A DNA stretch of 40,959 nucleotides from Chelativorans xinjiangensis (GCF_009812055.1 NZ_WQNH01000044.1:1-40959); one strand, 5' to 3'; positions 16,784 to 26,046 are shown, counted from the stretch's first letter. A program made the numbers and translations. The notes: a model not told the origin generated them from the letters alone.

Positions 16784-16905
16784 GGCATTTGCCTTTCTGC
16801 GACATAGCCGCGCTGCAAATCTGCTGCTCATATATAGACCGGTTGATTATTGCGGAGAATTGCAGGAAACTTAACGACTGTATTGCGGATTGTGTAATTA
16901 TACGG
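16784..16905. promoter_or_regulatory. Divergent promoter with two direct repeats, LysR operator candidate
   Basis: This 122-bp AT-richer gap separates the LysR gene from the operon. The 9-mer TATTGCGGA occurs twice (16848-16856 and 16881-16889), starting 33 bp apart, about three helical turns on the same face. The surroundings contain T-N11-A-type motifs typical of LysR sites. Regulation of the operon and autoregulation from here are likely. Confidence 0.5.
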
Positions 16906-17799
16906 ATGAACCAGCTCAAAGCCCTTCGGACCTTTCTGCTCGCGGCCGAAAAGCGGAACTTCGCGCAGGTCGCGCGCGAACTCGATACGACCCCAGCATC
17001 CGTCACACGCGCGATTGCGGCGCTGGAGGCTGAACTCGGGGTGCAGCTTTTCGTCAGGACAACGCGGCAGGTCTCATTGACGGCCGATGGTGCGGTCTTT
17101 GCCGCTCGGATTGATCCGGCGATGCGCACGCTTGAGACCGCGCGCACGGATTTGATGAATGCTCACAAGGCAGACGAGGGACGCCTTCGGATCAATGCGC
17201 CGATGTCATTTGGGCGACGTGTATTGCCGCAGATCCTTTGCGGCTTCCGGGAGCTTTATCCAAAGATCAATGTCGAAATCACGCTGACGGATCAGTTGCT
17301 CGATATGGTGGATGAGGATTTCGATCTTGCCATCCGAATTTCGGGCCCGCCGTCGGACAAGTTCACCATCTGGCGGAAGATCTGCGCAATCAGGCGCATA
17401 CTCGTAGCCGCGCCGGGAACCCCGCATGTGACGCACCCGAATGACCTGAGCGCCGACGCCTGTCTTGGATACAGTTCGGAAAGCCGCCGTGAAGGCTGGC
17501 TGCTTTCGGACGGAAATTCCAGCGTGACGATTCCGGCGGGGCGGGCGATCAGCTCCAACAATGGTGAAGTTCTTGCACGTATGGCTGCGGATGGAGCCGG
17601 CGTTGCGCTGCTGCCGGTGTTTATTGTCGCGGAGTATCTTAGAACGGGTCGCCTGGTTCCGATCCTGCCGGAATGGTCTCCGTCGCAGATTTGGCTCATG
17701 CTCTACTATCCGCCCTATCAGAAACTGCCGCCACGAATATCCTCCTTCTCGGATTTCTTCGAGCGTCAGGTTCCGGCCCTAGTGACCGCGCTTGAATAA
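16906..17799 (+). CDS. LysR family transcription regulator
   Basis: This 297-residue protein has an N-terminal winged helix-turn-helix (FLLAAEKRNFAQVARELDTT, PASVTRAIAALEAELGVQLF) and a LysR substrate-binding domain (about 90-290). I place the start at the ATG at 16906, where the LysR domain begins; the longer frame from 16789 would cross the divergent promoter. It most likely controls the ten-gene operon, perhaps in response to a quinone or other aromatic. In Firmicutes the related operon is under the MarR-type repressor MhqR, so the regulator class differs. Confidence 0.93.
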   Translation: MNQLKALRTFLLAAEKRNFAQVARELDTTPASVTRAIAALEAELGVQLFVRTTRQVSLTADGAVFAARIDPAMRTLETARTDLMNAHKADEGRLRINAPMSFGRRVLPQILCGFRELYPKINVEITLTDQLLDMVDEDFDLAIRISGPPSDKFTIWRKICAIRRILVAAPGTPHVTHPNDLSADACLGYSSESRREGWLLSDGNSSVTIPAGRAISSNNGEVLARMAADGAGVALLPVFIVAEYLRTGRLVPILPEWSPSQIWLMLYYPPYQKLPPRISSFSDFFERQVPALVTALE

Positions 17800-18031
17800 G
17801 CCCTCGCGCCGATTTTAGTGTGTTTGCACACCATCCGCCGGGGAACGACCCTCGATGACATCGGCGATGTTGAGGGCGTCGCGCTGGGTTCCCGCTAAAC
17901 GATGCCAACTGAGATCAAAATGCGAACACGAAACGGTAGACGGATAGTGTGCTGAACTTCTCGCTTGTGTGGGAGCGGAAGTTCCTATGCCGGTGCTCAA
18001 AGCGCACCAAAGCTGCTATCGCGGCGAGGCC

Positions 18032-18913
18032 TTACTCCACCCGCCGGCGCAATCTCTCTGCGTCCTTGGACGGTGGTAGCCCGAAATGCCGAGCGTATTC
18101 CCGGCTGAACTGGGTCGGACTCTCATAGCCGACGCCGAACGCGATCGAGGTGGCATTTCCCTCGCCTGCAATGAGCAACGAACGGGCACGAAGCAGACGG
18201 ATGCGCTTCTGGTATTGCAAGGGGCTGAGCGCGGTGACTGCTTTGAAATGCCGGTGGAAGGCAGAAGCGCTGAGAGCCGCCATTTCGGCCAATGCTTCGA
18301 CACGCAGAGGCCGGGCGAAGTTCTCGCGTATCCACTGGATCGCTACCCCGATCCTTGAAAGCGCGGTGTCAGGCATTGCGGTATCGCGAAGCATCCAGCC
18401 GAGAGGCCCCTGCAGCACACGGAACAGGATTTCGCGTTCATAGGCGGGCGCAAGCGCGACGATCTCGTCGGGCCGTTCCATCAGCCGCAGCATGCGAAGC
18501 CACGCGTCCAGAAGATCGGAAGTCACGGGGGCGACCGAAAAGCCGGAACCGTACAAGCCACCGCCTGCGGGTTTTGGCAGGTCCGCAAGCAGATTGGCGA
18601 CGACCGGCGGATCGAGTGTCAGGCTGATCGCCAGATAGGGTTCTCCTGTATCCGCGGCGTGAACCGATCCGACTGCGGGCAGATCGACGGACATGACGAA
18701 ATAGGTCGCCGGATCGTAATGAAAGGTCCGGTCGCCGACGGTCATGGTCTTCGAACCCGTCAGGATAAGGTTCACCATCGGTTCGTAAACGGCAGACAGT
18801 TCGTGCTCGGGGATCTCTCCCTGCACCATGGCGACGCGCGGAATGCCGGTCTCCGTCCGGCGGTTTTCGGCACGCGACGCCAGCCGCCGCAATTCCTGGA
18901 GTTGTGTGTCCAT
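18032..18913 (-). CDS. AraC family regulator with AraC_N domain (YqhC-like)
   Basis: This 293-residue regulator has an AraC_N cupin-like sensor domain (segments EPMVNLILTGSKTMTVG and YDPATYFVMSVDLP) and a C-terminal pair of helix-turn-helix motifs (ALAEMAALSASAFHRHFKAV and ATSIAFGVGYESPTQFSREY). YqhC in E. coli, of the same architecture, activates an aldehyde reductase gene in response to aldehydes. Here it is divergent from an SDR gene 147 nt away, so it probably regulates that short-chain dehydrogenase operon. The inducer is unknown. The 232-bp gap behind it contains no convincing gene. Confidence 0.93.
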   Translation of the reverse strand: MDTQLQELRRLASRAENRRTETGIPRVAMVQGEIPEHELSAVYEPMVNLILTGSKTMTVGDRTFHYDPATYFVMSVDLPAVGSVHAADTGEPYLAISLTLDPPVVANLLADLPKPAGGGLYGSGFSVAPVTSDLLDAWLRMLRLMERPDEIVALAPAYEREILFRVLQGPLGWMLRDTAMPDTALSRIGVAIQWIRENFARPLRVEALAEMAALSASAFHRHFKAVTALSPLQYQKRIRLLRARSLLIAGEGNATSIAFGVGYESPTQFSREYARHFGLPPSKDAERLRRRVE

Positions 18914-19060
18914 CCAGTTGGTGTGTCACGTGGTGCCGACGACAACAAGCCGCTCGGTCGCACAAAAGCAGAAATAGGCAAGCCTTGAAGAGGATCGTGT
19001 GAGCAGCCGCGAGGCGCTCGGCCTATCCATCATTCCATCGCAAATGAAGGAGACAGGCAC

Positions 19061-19804
19061 ATGGACATCGTCATCATCACCGGCGGCAGCAGAGGCATCG
19101 GCGCGGCAGCCGCGCTCGAGTGCGCCAGTCGTGGCATGGGTGTGATTTTAACCTACAACAACAATCCGCAATCGGCCGAGACGGTTGTCAATGACATCGA
19201 AGCCATCGGCAGCAAGGCAGTCGCGCTTAAGCTCGATGTCGCCGACAGTGCATCCTTTCCTGCCTTTCGCGATGCTCTTGCAGTATCGCTCGATCAGGTC
19301 TTCGGACGCACCGACTTTGACTTCCTCGTCAACAACGCCGGCTACGGCCTCTACAACCCGATCGCGACCGTGACGGAGGAAGAATTCGACGGCCTGTTCA
19401 AGGTGCATCTCAGGGGGCCGTTCTTCCTGACGCAGGCCCTTCTCCCGTTGATCAAGGATGGCGGGCATATCGTCAATATCGCCAGCGCCACCAGCCGCGT
19501 TGCGACTGCGGGCGTTGCGCCCTACGCCTCGTTCAAGGGCGGGCTCGAAGTGCTGACCCGCTATATGGCCAAGGAATTCGGCGACCGGCACATCCGCGCC
19601 AATTCGATTGCGCCTGGCGCGGTCCGCACCGAACTCGGTGGTGGGCTGAATGACGAATTCGAGGCACTGCTCGCGGGCCAGACCGCGCTCGGCCGTGTCG
19701 GCGAACCGGAAGAGGTCGGGAGCGTCGTCGCCAGCCTCCTGTCCAGTGAGAACCGCTGGATCAACGCTCAGAATATCGAAGTCGCGGGCGGCTACATAGT
19801 CTGA
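19061..19804 (+). CDS. Short-chain dehydrogenase/reductase (SDR)
   Basis: This classical SDR is 247 residues. It has the NAD(P) motif TGGSRGIGAA (7-16), NNAG in FLVNNAGYG (about 90), the catalytic Ser in NIASATSRVA, and a Y-x3-K pair that reads YASFKGG, followed by the NSIAPGAVRTEL motif. A basic residue in the first loop suggests NADP(H). AAGGAG lies shortly before the ATG. The gene heads a plus-strand operon with a VOC protein and a saccharopine-dehydrogenase-like protein. Substrate unknown. Confidence 0.94.
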   Translation: MDIVIITGGSRGIGAAAALECASRGMGVILTYNNNPQSAETVVNDIEAIGSKAVALKLDVADSASFPAFRDALAVSLDQVFGRTDFDFLVNNAGYGLYNPIATVTEEEFDGLFKVHLRGPFFLTQALLPLIKDGGHIVNIASATSRVATAGVAPYASFKGGLEVLTRYMAKEFGDRHIRANSIAPGAVRTELGGGLNDEFEALLAGQTALGRVGEPEEVGSVVASLLSSENRWINAQNIEVAGGYIV

Positions 19805-19820
19805 CGCGAGGAGAAGTGAC

Positions 19821-20216
19821 ATGCTCGACCACATCTTTCTGTCGGTCAGCGACATCGCACGATCGATCACGTTCTACACGGCAGTGCTCGTGCCTCTCGG
19901 CATAACCGATCGGCTGGACTACGACGGACGAGATGGACCGCCCGGCCACCCCGACCTGAAAGGCTTCGGCGCGAATGGGCGCATGTTCTTCTGGCTGCGT
20001 GAAGGCCCGGTAGATGGCCGGGCCGTCCATGTCGGCTTCGTGGCCGCGAGCGAGGCGGAGGTGGACGCTGCCCACGCCACGGCGATGGCGGCAGGCGCAA
20101 CGGACAACGGCCCGCCCGGTGCGAGGCTTCACTACGATCCACGATACTATGCAGCCAATGTGCTGGACCCGGACGGCTACAGTCTCGAATTCGTCTACAA
20201 GAGCTGGCAGCACTGA
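19821..20216 (+). CDS. VOC family (glyoxalase/bleomycin-resistance fold) protein
   Basis: This 131-residue single VOC module begins MLDHIFLSVSDIARS and ends with the typical metal-binding strand VLDPDGYSLEFVYKS. The RMFFWLREG and GAHYDPRYYAANV-like segments match short dioxygenase-fold proteins of unknown substrate common in proteobacteria. It starts 16 nt after the SDR stop and ends 2 nt before the next gene. A related copy broken by a stop codon lies at 21222, so the operon once carried two paralogues. Confidence 0.9.
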   Translation: MLDHIFLSVSDIARSITFYTAVLVPLGITDRLDYDGRDGPPGHPDLKGFGANGRMFFWLREGPVDGRAVHVGFVAASEAEVDAAHATAMAAGATDNGPPGARLHYDPRYYAANVLDPDGYSLEFVYKSWQH

Positions 20217-20218
20217 CC

Positions 20219-21201
20219 ATGAAGACACTGATGATCTACGGAGCGAGCGGCTATACCGGGCGCATGGCCGCCGCACATGCCAAGGCTGCCGCGCTCGATC
20301 TCATCCTCGCCGGACGCGACGCGGCGCGGCTCGCACCCCTCGCCATCGAACTTAACTGCGCCAGCCGTGTGTTCGACCTGAGGGACGATGCGGCAATTGA
20401 CGCGGCGCTTGCGGATGCGGCGGTTCTCCTGAACTGCGCCGGATCCTATTTGCGTACGGCCGGACCGTTGATGAGGGCCGCGATCCGAACCGGCACCCAC
20501 TACCTCGACATCGCTGCCGAACTCAACAGCTACCATCTGGCGGAGGAACTGGACGAGAGAGCGCGGTCTGCCGGCGTGATGCTGCTGCCGGGCAGCGGTG
20601 GGAGCGTGGCCATGCTCGGCTCTCTTACCGGACGGGCAGCGCAGCGGGTCGCAGAGCCTCGCAAAGTCAGCATTGCCTTGCATGTCTCGGGCTCCATGTC
20701 ACGCGGGTCGGCCATCAGCGCGACCGAGAACCTGACGACCGAATGCCTGGGACGCGTCGAAGGCGTGCTGCAGGCGCGTCGTCCCGACGAGCTCCGGGAT
20801 TTTGATTTCGGCAATGGATTCGTGACCTGTTTCCCGGTTACGCTTCCAGACCTCATCGCGATCTGGCGGGCGACGAAGATACCGAACATCGAAACCTATG
20901 TGCATGTCTCTGCAGATGCATTTCCGCAGGTGATCTTTCCGCCTTGCCCGACGGCCCGACCGCTGAGGAGCGAAATGCCAATCGCTATCAGGCTGCGGTC
21001 GAAGTCATCGGCACCGACGGCAAGATCGTCAGGGCGCGGCTCGATACCGTCAACGGCTACACGTTCACGCCCATGGCGGCGACCGAAGCCGCAAGGCGGG
21101 TGCTTCAAGGAGAAATTCGGCCGGGTTTCCAGACTCCTGCCTCCCTGTTCGGCAACGGTTTTGCCGAGACGATCGCCGACACCAAAACCGCCGGCCTTTA
21201 A
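20219..21201 (+). pseudogene. Saccharopine-dehydrogenase-like NAD(P)-binding protein, single frameshift
   Basis: The first about 236 codons encode a Rossmann-fold protein of the saccharopine dehydrogenase-like/trans-acting enoyl reductase group (MIYGASGYTGRMAA at the N-terminus, then CAGSYLRTAGPLMRAAI and GTHYLDIAAE). Near 20926 the frame moves by one base; continuing in the other frame gives AGDLSALPDGPTAEERNANR and the rest of the domain to the stop at 21201. One missing G in CCG-CAGG would restore a single reading frame of about 327 codons. Without it, the first frame runs on as nonsense to 21403 and overlaps the next gene. This is either a real inactivating deletion or a sequencing error. 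The neighbour at 21222 is also broken. Confidence 0.8.
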
Positions 21202-21221
21202 AGCTGAAGAGGAGTTTCTCA

Positions 21222-21614
21222 ATGATCATCGACCACATCGAGTTTTCGGTCTCCGACGCGGACAAGTCCCGCCGCTTCTACGAGGCTGCGCTTGCGCCGC
21301 TCGGCGTTGCCTGCATCGTCAGCCTGAGACCCGATCAAACCCAGTCCGGTGGCATTCGTCACGGACTGGGGCGGGACGGCTAGCCGCGGCTATGGATACA
21401 TGACGGAGAGACACCGGCAGGCCCGATCCACATAGCAGTCGAGGCACGCGACCGGGCGACGGTCGATGCCTTCTTCACGGCCGCCATTGCCGCTGGCGGG
21501 CGCGATAACGGCCCGCCCGGCATCCGGTCACGCTACCACGATTCATATTACGCGGCCTATGTGCTCGATCTGGACGGCAACAACGTCGAGCTGGTCTGCC
21601 AAGTACAATATTAG
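21222..21614 (+). pseudogene. VOC family gene interrupted by an in-frame amber codon
   Basis: The frame from ATG 21222 (after AAGAGGAG) encodes MIIDHIEFSVSDADKSRRFY and reads to TAG at 21381-21383 (codon 54). The same frame continues without shift as PRLWIHDGETPAGPIHIAVE and then VLDLDGNNVELVCQVQY to a stop at 21612-21614. The region around the TAG aligns with GRDGYPRLWIHDGE-type sequences in relatives as I recall them, so a Tyr codon (TAC or TAT) probably became TAG. An intact product would be 130 residues. It is paralogous to the VOC protein at 19821. A point mutation or a base-call error explains it equally well. Confidence 0.8.
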
Positions 21615-21767
21615 CTCCTGCGATCGGATCGCCCTATCCATTGCGCTCCATCAGCCAACTCTCGGAAAAGCAGAGTGCGTGCTCGGACAATCGCTGCTCT
21701 CGCCCTGAAACGATCATCTGATCGGGTGGGAAAGACGAAAAATAATAATTTCAATGGCGTATGGTTC

Positions 21768-22320
21768 ATGGTGCCCAGGGGTGCTGCAGCCGGCGCGACC
21801 GGGTCGCTCGACCTTTTGGACCGGGAGCGCGTCTACGAGGTTTCCCGTATGGCCGCCGATCTCGGCGAGCGGTGGCTGATCACGGAGACCTATATCAAGC
21901 CCTACGCCTCCTGCCGCTACACGCACCCGGTGATCGATGCCATCCTGGACATGAAGGCGCAGGAAGGCATCGAGGCGGGCGAAATCCATCGTCTCGAAAT
22001 CCAAATCTTCCCTGAAGCCCGCGAAGATCTCCAAGACGCCGGCTCGGGTGACTATCACCGCCAGAGAACGCGCTCTCTCCAGATTCGTCGAAATCCCTCT
22101 CGGCGACTATACCAATCCATTGAGCCAGCAGGCGCTGGAGGAGAAACTGATCGACCTCGGCGAAGGTCTTCTTTCGCGAGGAAAAATGTCGGAGTTCATT
22201 CGCGCGGTCCAGCGTCTGCACCGTGGAGACGCCCGGGACCTTCTCGGGCTGCTGAGCCGCTGCGGGACGCGTCGGAACGAAGTCGTACAGCCTGGCCGTC
22301 AGGCTCAGAAGCCAGTGTAG
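21768..22320 (+). pseudogene. MmgE/PrpD family remnant (C-terminal pieces)
   Basis: Two pieces of an MmgE/PrpD-type protein lie in different frames. The first (from about 21768) contains LGERWLITETYIKPYASCRY, the conserved KPY-x-SC region of the family. The second (from about 22021 to the stop at 22318-22320) contains KTPARVTITARERALSRFVE and the terminal FIRAVQRLHRGDARDLLGLL. The N-terminal half is missing, and a stretch normally found between the two pieces appears deleted at the frame change. The family includes 2-methylcitrate dehydratase and related enzymes. This is clearly a dead gene, probably left from a rearrangement that also damaged the two genes upstream. Confidence 0.65.
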
Positions 22321-22390
22321 CCATTGCGTTCATGCTCGGATTTTGGCTGTATCCTTCAATGGAAGACGGTTGCTTGAAGGATTCCCGCAA

Positions 22391-22855
22391 ATGAGCCAGA
22401 TCGACGAGATCGGCCGCAAGATCATCGCCGCCATCCAGCAGGACGGCCGCATCACCATCCAGGAACTCGCCGACAAGGTGGGGCTGTCGCCTTCCCCTTG
22501 CGCCCGGCGCGTGCGCATGCTGGAGGAGGCCGGCATCATCAAGGGCTACAGCGCCGTCATCGATCAGGCAAAAGTGGGCCTGCCCATCAGCGCCTTCGCC
22601 TCCATCAAGCTGGAGCGCCAGCGCGAGGAATATCTCGACCGCTTCGCGCAGGCCGTCGCGCGCTGGCCGGAGGTGGTCGACTGCTATCTGATGACGGGCC
22701 AGTACGACTATCTGATGCGCGTGGTGGTGGCCGATCTCGCCGCTTACGAGAGTTTCCTGAAGACCAAGCTGACGCGCCTCGAGGGCGTGGCTTCCATCGA
22801 GACGAGCTTCGCGCTCGACCAGGTGAAGCGCTCGGAGGTGCTGCCGCTCGGCTGA
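22391..22855 (+). CDS. Lrp/AsnC family transcription regulator
   Basis: This 154-residue regulator has an N-terminal helix-turn-helix (ITIQELADKVGLSPSPCARR) and a C-terminal RAM/ACT-like ligand domain (WPEVVDCYLMTGQYDYLMRV and the closing strand SIETSFALDQVK). The ATG at 22391 is preceded by GAAGGA; the longer frame from 22343 enters the prpD remnant border. It converges on the M24 peptidase gene with only 6 nt between stops. Lrp-type proteins usually sense amino acids, in line with the amino-acid-like transport and catabolic unit next to it. Whether it regulates that unit cannot be seen. Confidence 0.94.
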   Translation: MSQIDEIGRKIIAAIQQDGRITIQELADKVGLSPSPCARRVRMLEEAGIIKGYSAVIDQAKVGLPISAFASIKLERQREEYLDRFAQAVARWPEVVDCYLMTGQYDYLMRVVVADLAAYESFLKTKLTRLEGVASIETSFALDQVKRSEVLPLG

Positions 22856-22861
22856 GCAGGG

Positions 22862-24055
22862 TCAACTCAGCACCTTGAGCGCGCCATCGGACGACATCAG
22901 GCTCTCGAGCCCGTCTTGTCGGACGACCGCCATGTCCTCGACCTGAAGTCCGCCGAACCCTAGCTCGTAATAGGGCGTCTCCACGCACAGCACCATGCCC
23001 TCCTCGAACACGTCCGCGCTGCCGGCGGTGAGGTCCGGTAGGTCGTAACCGTCGAGCCCGATGCCGTGCCCGACATGGGAACGGTCGTAGTGGGGGATAC
23101 CGGCGCGGCGGACGACGTCCACCATGCCGTGGAAGACGTCACGGGCCGTCACGCCGGGCCGGATCGCCTCATAGGCGTATTCCACCCCGTTCAGGAGCGC
23201 CTTGTGATAGGTGCGTGTCTTCGCCGTCGGCTCGCCCAGGACGGCGATGCGGGCGATGTCGGCGCGATAGTGCCGGTAGCGCCCGCCGGCGTCGAAGCGG
23301 ATGATGTCGCCCATCCGCAGCGCGCGTTCGCCCGGCTGCACGTTCATCATCGCCGAGCGGGGCCCCGCGCCGATGCACCACAGCACGGGCTCGCCACCCA
23401 GCCGCACCGTCTCCAGGTTGAAGGCGATCCCGAGTTCGGCCTCCGTGACACCTGGTGCGGCGATCTTCAGCGCCGCCTCGATGGAGCGCTCGGCGATTCC
23501 GGCGGCGCGCTTGAGGCGCGCTATCTCCTCCGGCGTCTTGACCGCCCTGACCGCGCGGAAGAGGTCTGCTGCAGGCTCGAAGGCGATGCCGGGAAAGGCG
23601 GCCCGAAGCTCGGCGAGCACGGTCGGCCACATGCCCGCCTCATCGACGCCGACGCGTCCGGAGGAAAAGCCGAGAGCCTCGAGCCCCTTGCGCAGCGCAT
23701 CGAAGGGTGTGCCGTCGTCGGGCAGGTCCTGGAGCGTGGCCTGCCGCCGCTGCATATCGGAGAGCGCGGCGCTGCGATCCACCTCGACGACGAATTTCCC
23801 GAACTTGCGCACATTGTGGACCGCGACCGGCTGGTCGATGATCAGGTCGAGGAGCCCGGCGCTCGCGACGATGAAGGGCTCTCCCGCGGAAGCGCGCGGC
23901 ATGACCACATAAGTCTGTGGTCCCCGTCGGATCCACTGCGACAGCGCCCAGTAGCCGCTTGTGTAGGTCACGTTTTCCGGGCAGGTGGCGATCACGGCGT
24001 CGAGCTTTCGCTCCTCCATCTTGCGATGGAGCCTGTCGGCGTTCAGCAGGGTCAC
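22862..24055 (-). CDS. M24 family metallopeptidase (Xaa-Pro/creatinase-like)
   Basis: This 397-residue protein has a creatinase N-terminal domain and a pita-bread catalytic domain. The five expected metal ligands are visible: D255 (RFDAGG), D266 (YRADIARI), H330 (HVGHGIGLDG), E359 (LCVETPYYE) and E373 (QVEDM). Family members cleave Xaa-Pro peptides or hydrolyse creatine or ectoine. I start at GTG 24055, 10 nt after AGGAG, which overlaps the stop of the TRAP permease gene; upstream in-frame ATGs lie inside that gene. As the last gene of the unit it may process the imported compound. Peptidase versus small-molecule hydrolase cannot be decided here. Confidence 0.9.
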   Translation of the reverse strand: MTLLNADRLHRKMEERKLDAVIATCPENVTYTSGYWALSQWIRRGPQTYVVMPRASAGEPFIVASAGLLDLIIDQPVAVHNVRKFGKFVVEVDRSAALSDMQRRQATLQDLPDDGTPFDALRKGLEALGFSSGRVGVDEAGMWPTVLAELRAAFPGIAFEPAADLFRAVRAVKTPEEIARLKRAAGIAERSIEAALKIAAPGVTEAELGIAFNLETVRLGGEPVLWCIGAGPRSAMMNVQPGERALRMGDIIRFDAGGRYRHYRADIARIAVLGEPTAKTRTYHKALLNGVEYAYEAIRPGVTARDVFHGMVDVVRRAGIPHYDRSHVGHGIGLDGYDLPDLTAGSADVFEEGMVLCVETPYYELGFGGLQVEDMAVVRQDGLESLMSSDGALKVLS

Positions 24056-24068
24056 GTGGGGTACTCTC

Positions 24069-26000
24069 CTATTGGTCTTGTTTCCGTCGCCGGCGGCGCG
24101 CCGCCAGGATGAGCGCGAGGGCGACGAGCCCGGCTCCCAGTCCTGCAAGGTCGCTCGTCCAGCCCGGCACGATCAGCGCCACAGCGGCCGCGAAGAAGAT
24201 CGCTCGTGCCCAAGGCGCGAGGGGGACGGCAAGCCAGCCGATCGCGGCGACCGACATGCAGAGGATGCCGATCAGCGCGGAGGCCGTTGCATGGACGATC
24301 TCGAACGCGCTTCCCATCCCGAGCAGCGCCGGCGCGTAGCAGAAGACGAAGGGCAGGAGGAAGACGCCCGCCGCCATGCGGGCAGCCTGCAGGCTGGTCC
24401 TCCACGGGTCGGCGTTGGCGACCGCCGCCGCCGCGAAGGAGGCGATGGCGAGCGGCGGCGTGATGTTCGACATCACGGCGCTGAAGAAGATAAACATGTG
24501 CGTGGCGAGCGGCTCGAAGCCGATCTTGATGAGCCCCGGGGCGAGGATCGCCGCCAGGACGATGTAGACGGCGGAGGTGGGCATGCCCATGCCGAGCACG
24601 ATGGAGACGACCATCGTCAGGAGGAGAAACAGGAAGGCGCTGTCGCCGGCCAGGCTCGCGATGATGGCGGTCAGCCGCACGCCGAGACCCGTCAGCGAGA
24701 TGATGCCGGCGATGAAGCCGCCGATGGCGCAGGCCACCACGACCGGCGCCAGAAGCTTGGGCGCCTCGACCGATGCCTCCCACAGGGTGCGGAGGATGTC
24801 ACGGAAGCCCTTCCGCCCCAGGACGGGCATGGCGAGGACAAAGGCGACCACGCCATAGAAGCCGGCGACGGCCGGCGTGTAGCCGCGCACAAGGAAATAG
24901 ACGATCGCCGCAAGCGGCATGAGCATGAAGACACCGTCGCGCAGGATGGCGCCGAGCTGCCTGCCAGACGCGGCCATGGCAGGTCGCAGCCCGCGGCTGC
25001 GCGCTTCCAGATCGACGGCAACGAAGATCGCCGTGAAGTAGAGGATGGCGGGCCCAAGGGCCGCGCGCATGATCTCGGCGTAGGAGACGCCCAGGAAGTC
25101 GGCCATGATGAAGGCGGCCGCCCCCATCACCGGCGGCGTGATGAGCCCGCCGGTGGAGGCCAGCGCCTCGACGCCGGCGGCGAAATCCTTGCGGTAGCCG
25201 TACGCCTTCATGGCGGGGATGGTGAAGGAGCCGGTTGTAACCACGTTGGCGGTCGAACTGCCCGAGAGCGTGCTCATCAAGGCGCTGGAAATGACCGCCG
25301 TCTTGGCCGGTCCGCCCACGAACCGGCCGGCGATCGCGTTGGCGAGGTCGCTGAAGAAGGAGCCGGCGCCGGAGGCCACCAGCAACGCGCCGAACAGCAC
25401 GAACAGGAAGATGTAGCTGGCCGACGCGCCGATGGGCGTGCCCCAGAGCCCGTCCAGGCTCAGATAGATATGCTCGATGACCTGGTCGGCTGGATATCCG
25501 CGATGCCAGAGCGGGTAGGGCAGATAGGGGCCGACCTGCGTGTAGACTGCGAACAGCACCGCGAGCACGACCAGTGGCCAGCCGAGTGTTCGCCGCGTCG
25601 CTTCGAGCACGGCGAGCACGACCGTGATGCCCAGCACCCCCTCCGTCACCGTCACCGGCGTGACATAGAGCATGCGGTTCGTCACGTAGTGCGAGAACAG
25701 GATGATGTAACCGCTCGGCACGACGACGGCAGCCAGAAGAAGGATGTCCGCAAGCGCCTGGCGCAGCGTCCTCCTCTGCGCGTCCACGGCGCCGAGGCAG
25801 AACAGGACCGAGACGCCCAGCATGAAATGCGTGGCGCGATGCACCTCCGTCACCGGCGGACCGACGACGGCGACGGCCAGATGGTACGCGGTCATGGCGA
25901 TTGCGATCGCCTTGGCGAGATGGACCAGTGCGGCCGAGAGCCGGTGTGCCTCGGCCGGAACGCCAGAATGCGATGCCGTATGCGTCATGCGTGCCGTCAT
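24069..26000 (-). CDS. TRAP transporter fused permease (DctQ-DctM fusion), TAXI type
   Basis: This 643-residue integral membrane protein combines a small four-helix DctQ-like part (about 20-190) with the large DctM-like part, the fused form paired with TAXI receptors. Family stretches such as GSSTANVVTTGSFTIPAMKA and GLITPPVMGAAAFIMADFLG (about 240-290) and the repeat GMGMPTSAVYIVLAAILAPG are present. It is an ion-driven importer in the inner membrane. The ATG at 26000 is just after AAGG; ATG 25988 is an alternative with better spacing. It lies 46 nt after the receptor gene and 13 nt before the peptidase gene. Confidence 0.95.
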   Translation of the reverse strand: MTARMTHTASHSGVPAEAHRLSAALVHLAKAIAIAMTAYHLAVAVVGPPVTEVHRATHFMLGVSVLFCLGAVDAQRRTLRQALADILLLAAVVVPSGYIILFSHYVTNRMLYVTPVTVTEGVLGITVVLAVLEATRRTLGWPLVVLAVLFAVYTQVGPYLPYPLWHRGYPADQVIEHIYLSLDGLWGTPIGASASYIFLFVLFGALLVASGAGSFFSDLANAIAGRFVGGPAKTAVISSALMSTLSGSSTANVVTTGSFTIPAMKAYGYRKDFAAGVEALASTGGLITPPVMGAAAFIMADFLGVSYAEIMRAALGPAILYFTAIFVAVDLEARSRGLRPAMAASGRQLGAILRDGVFMLMPLAAIVYFLVRGYTPAVAGFYGVVAFVLAMPVLGRKGFRDILRTLWEASVEAPKLLAPVVVACAIGGFIAGIISLTGLGVRLTAIIASLAGDSAFLFLLLTMVVSIVLGMGMPTSAVYIVLAAILAPGLIKIGFEPLATHMFIFFSAVMSNITPPLAIASFAAAAVANADPWRTSLQAARMAAGVFLLPFVFCYAPALLGMGSAFEIVHATASALIGILCMSVAAIGWLAVPLAPWARAIFFAAAVALIVPGWTSDLAGLGAGLVALALILAARRRRRKQDQ

Positions 26001-26046
26001 CCTTGAAAGGAATTGGAGGCGGAGGCGGGCAGCGCCCGCTCACGCG

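Noticed and set aside
17970-17985. GGAAGTTCCTATGCC resembles half of a yeast FRT site
   Set aside because: Only about 11 matching bases, no second arm or spacer; chance similarity.
17815-18000. Minus-strand frame of 61 codons ending DALNIADVIEGRSPADGVQTH in the gap behind the LysR gene
   Set aside because: It looks vaguely like a transposase or integrase end, but I cannot place it in a family and it has no ribosome site; not supported as a gene.
23985-26006. Plus-strand open frame of 673 codons opposite the TRAP permease
   Set aside because: Arg/Glu/Gly-rich antisense artefact of the permease coding strand.
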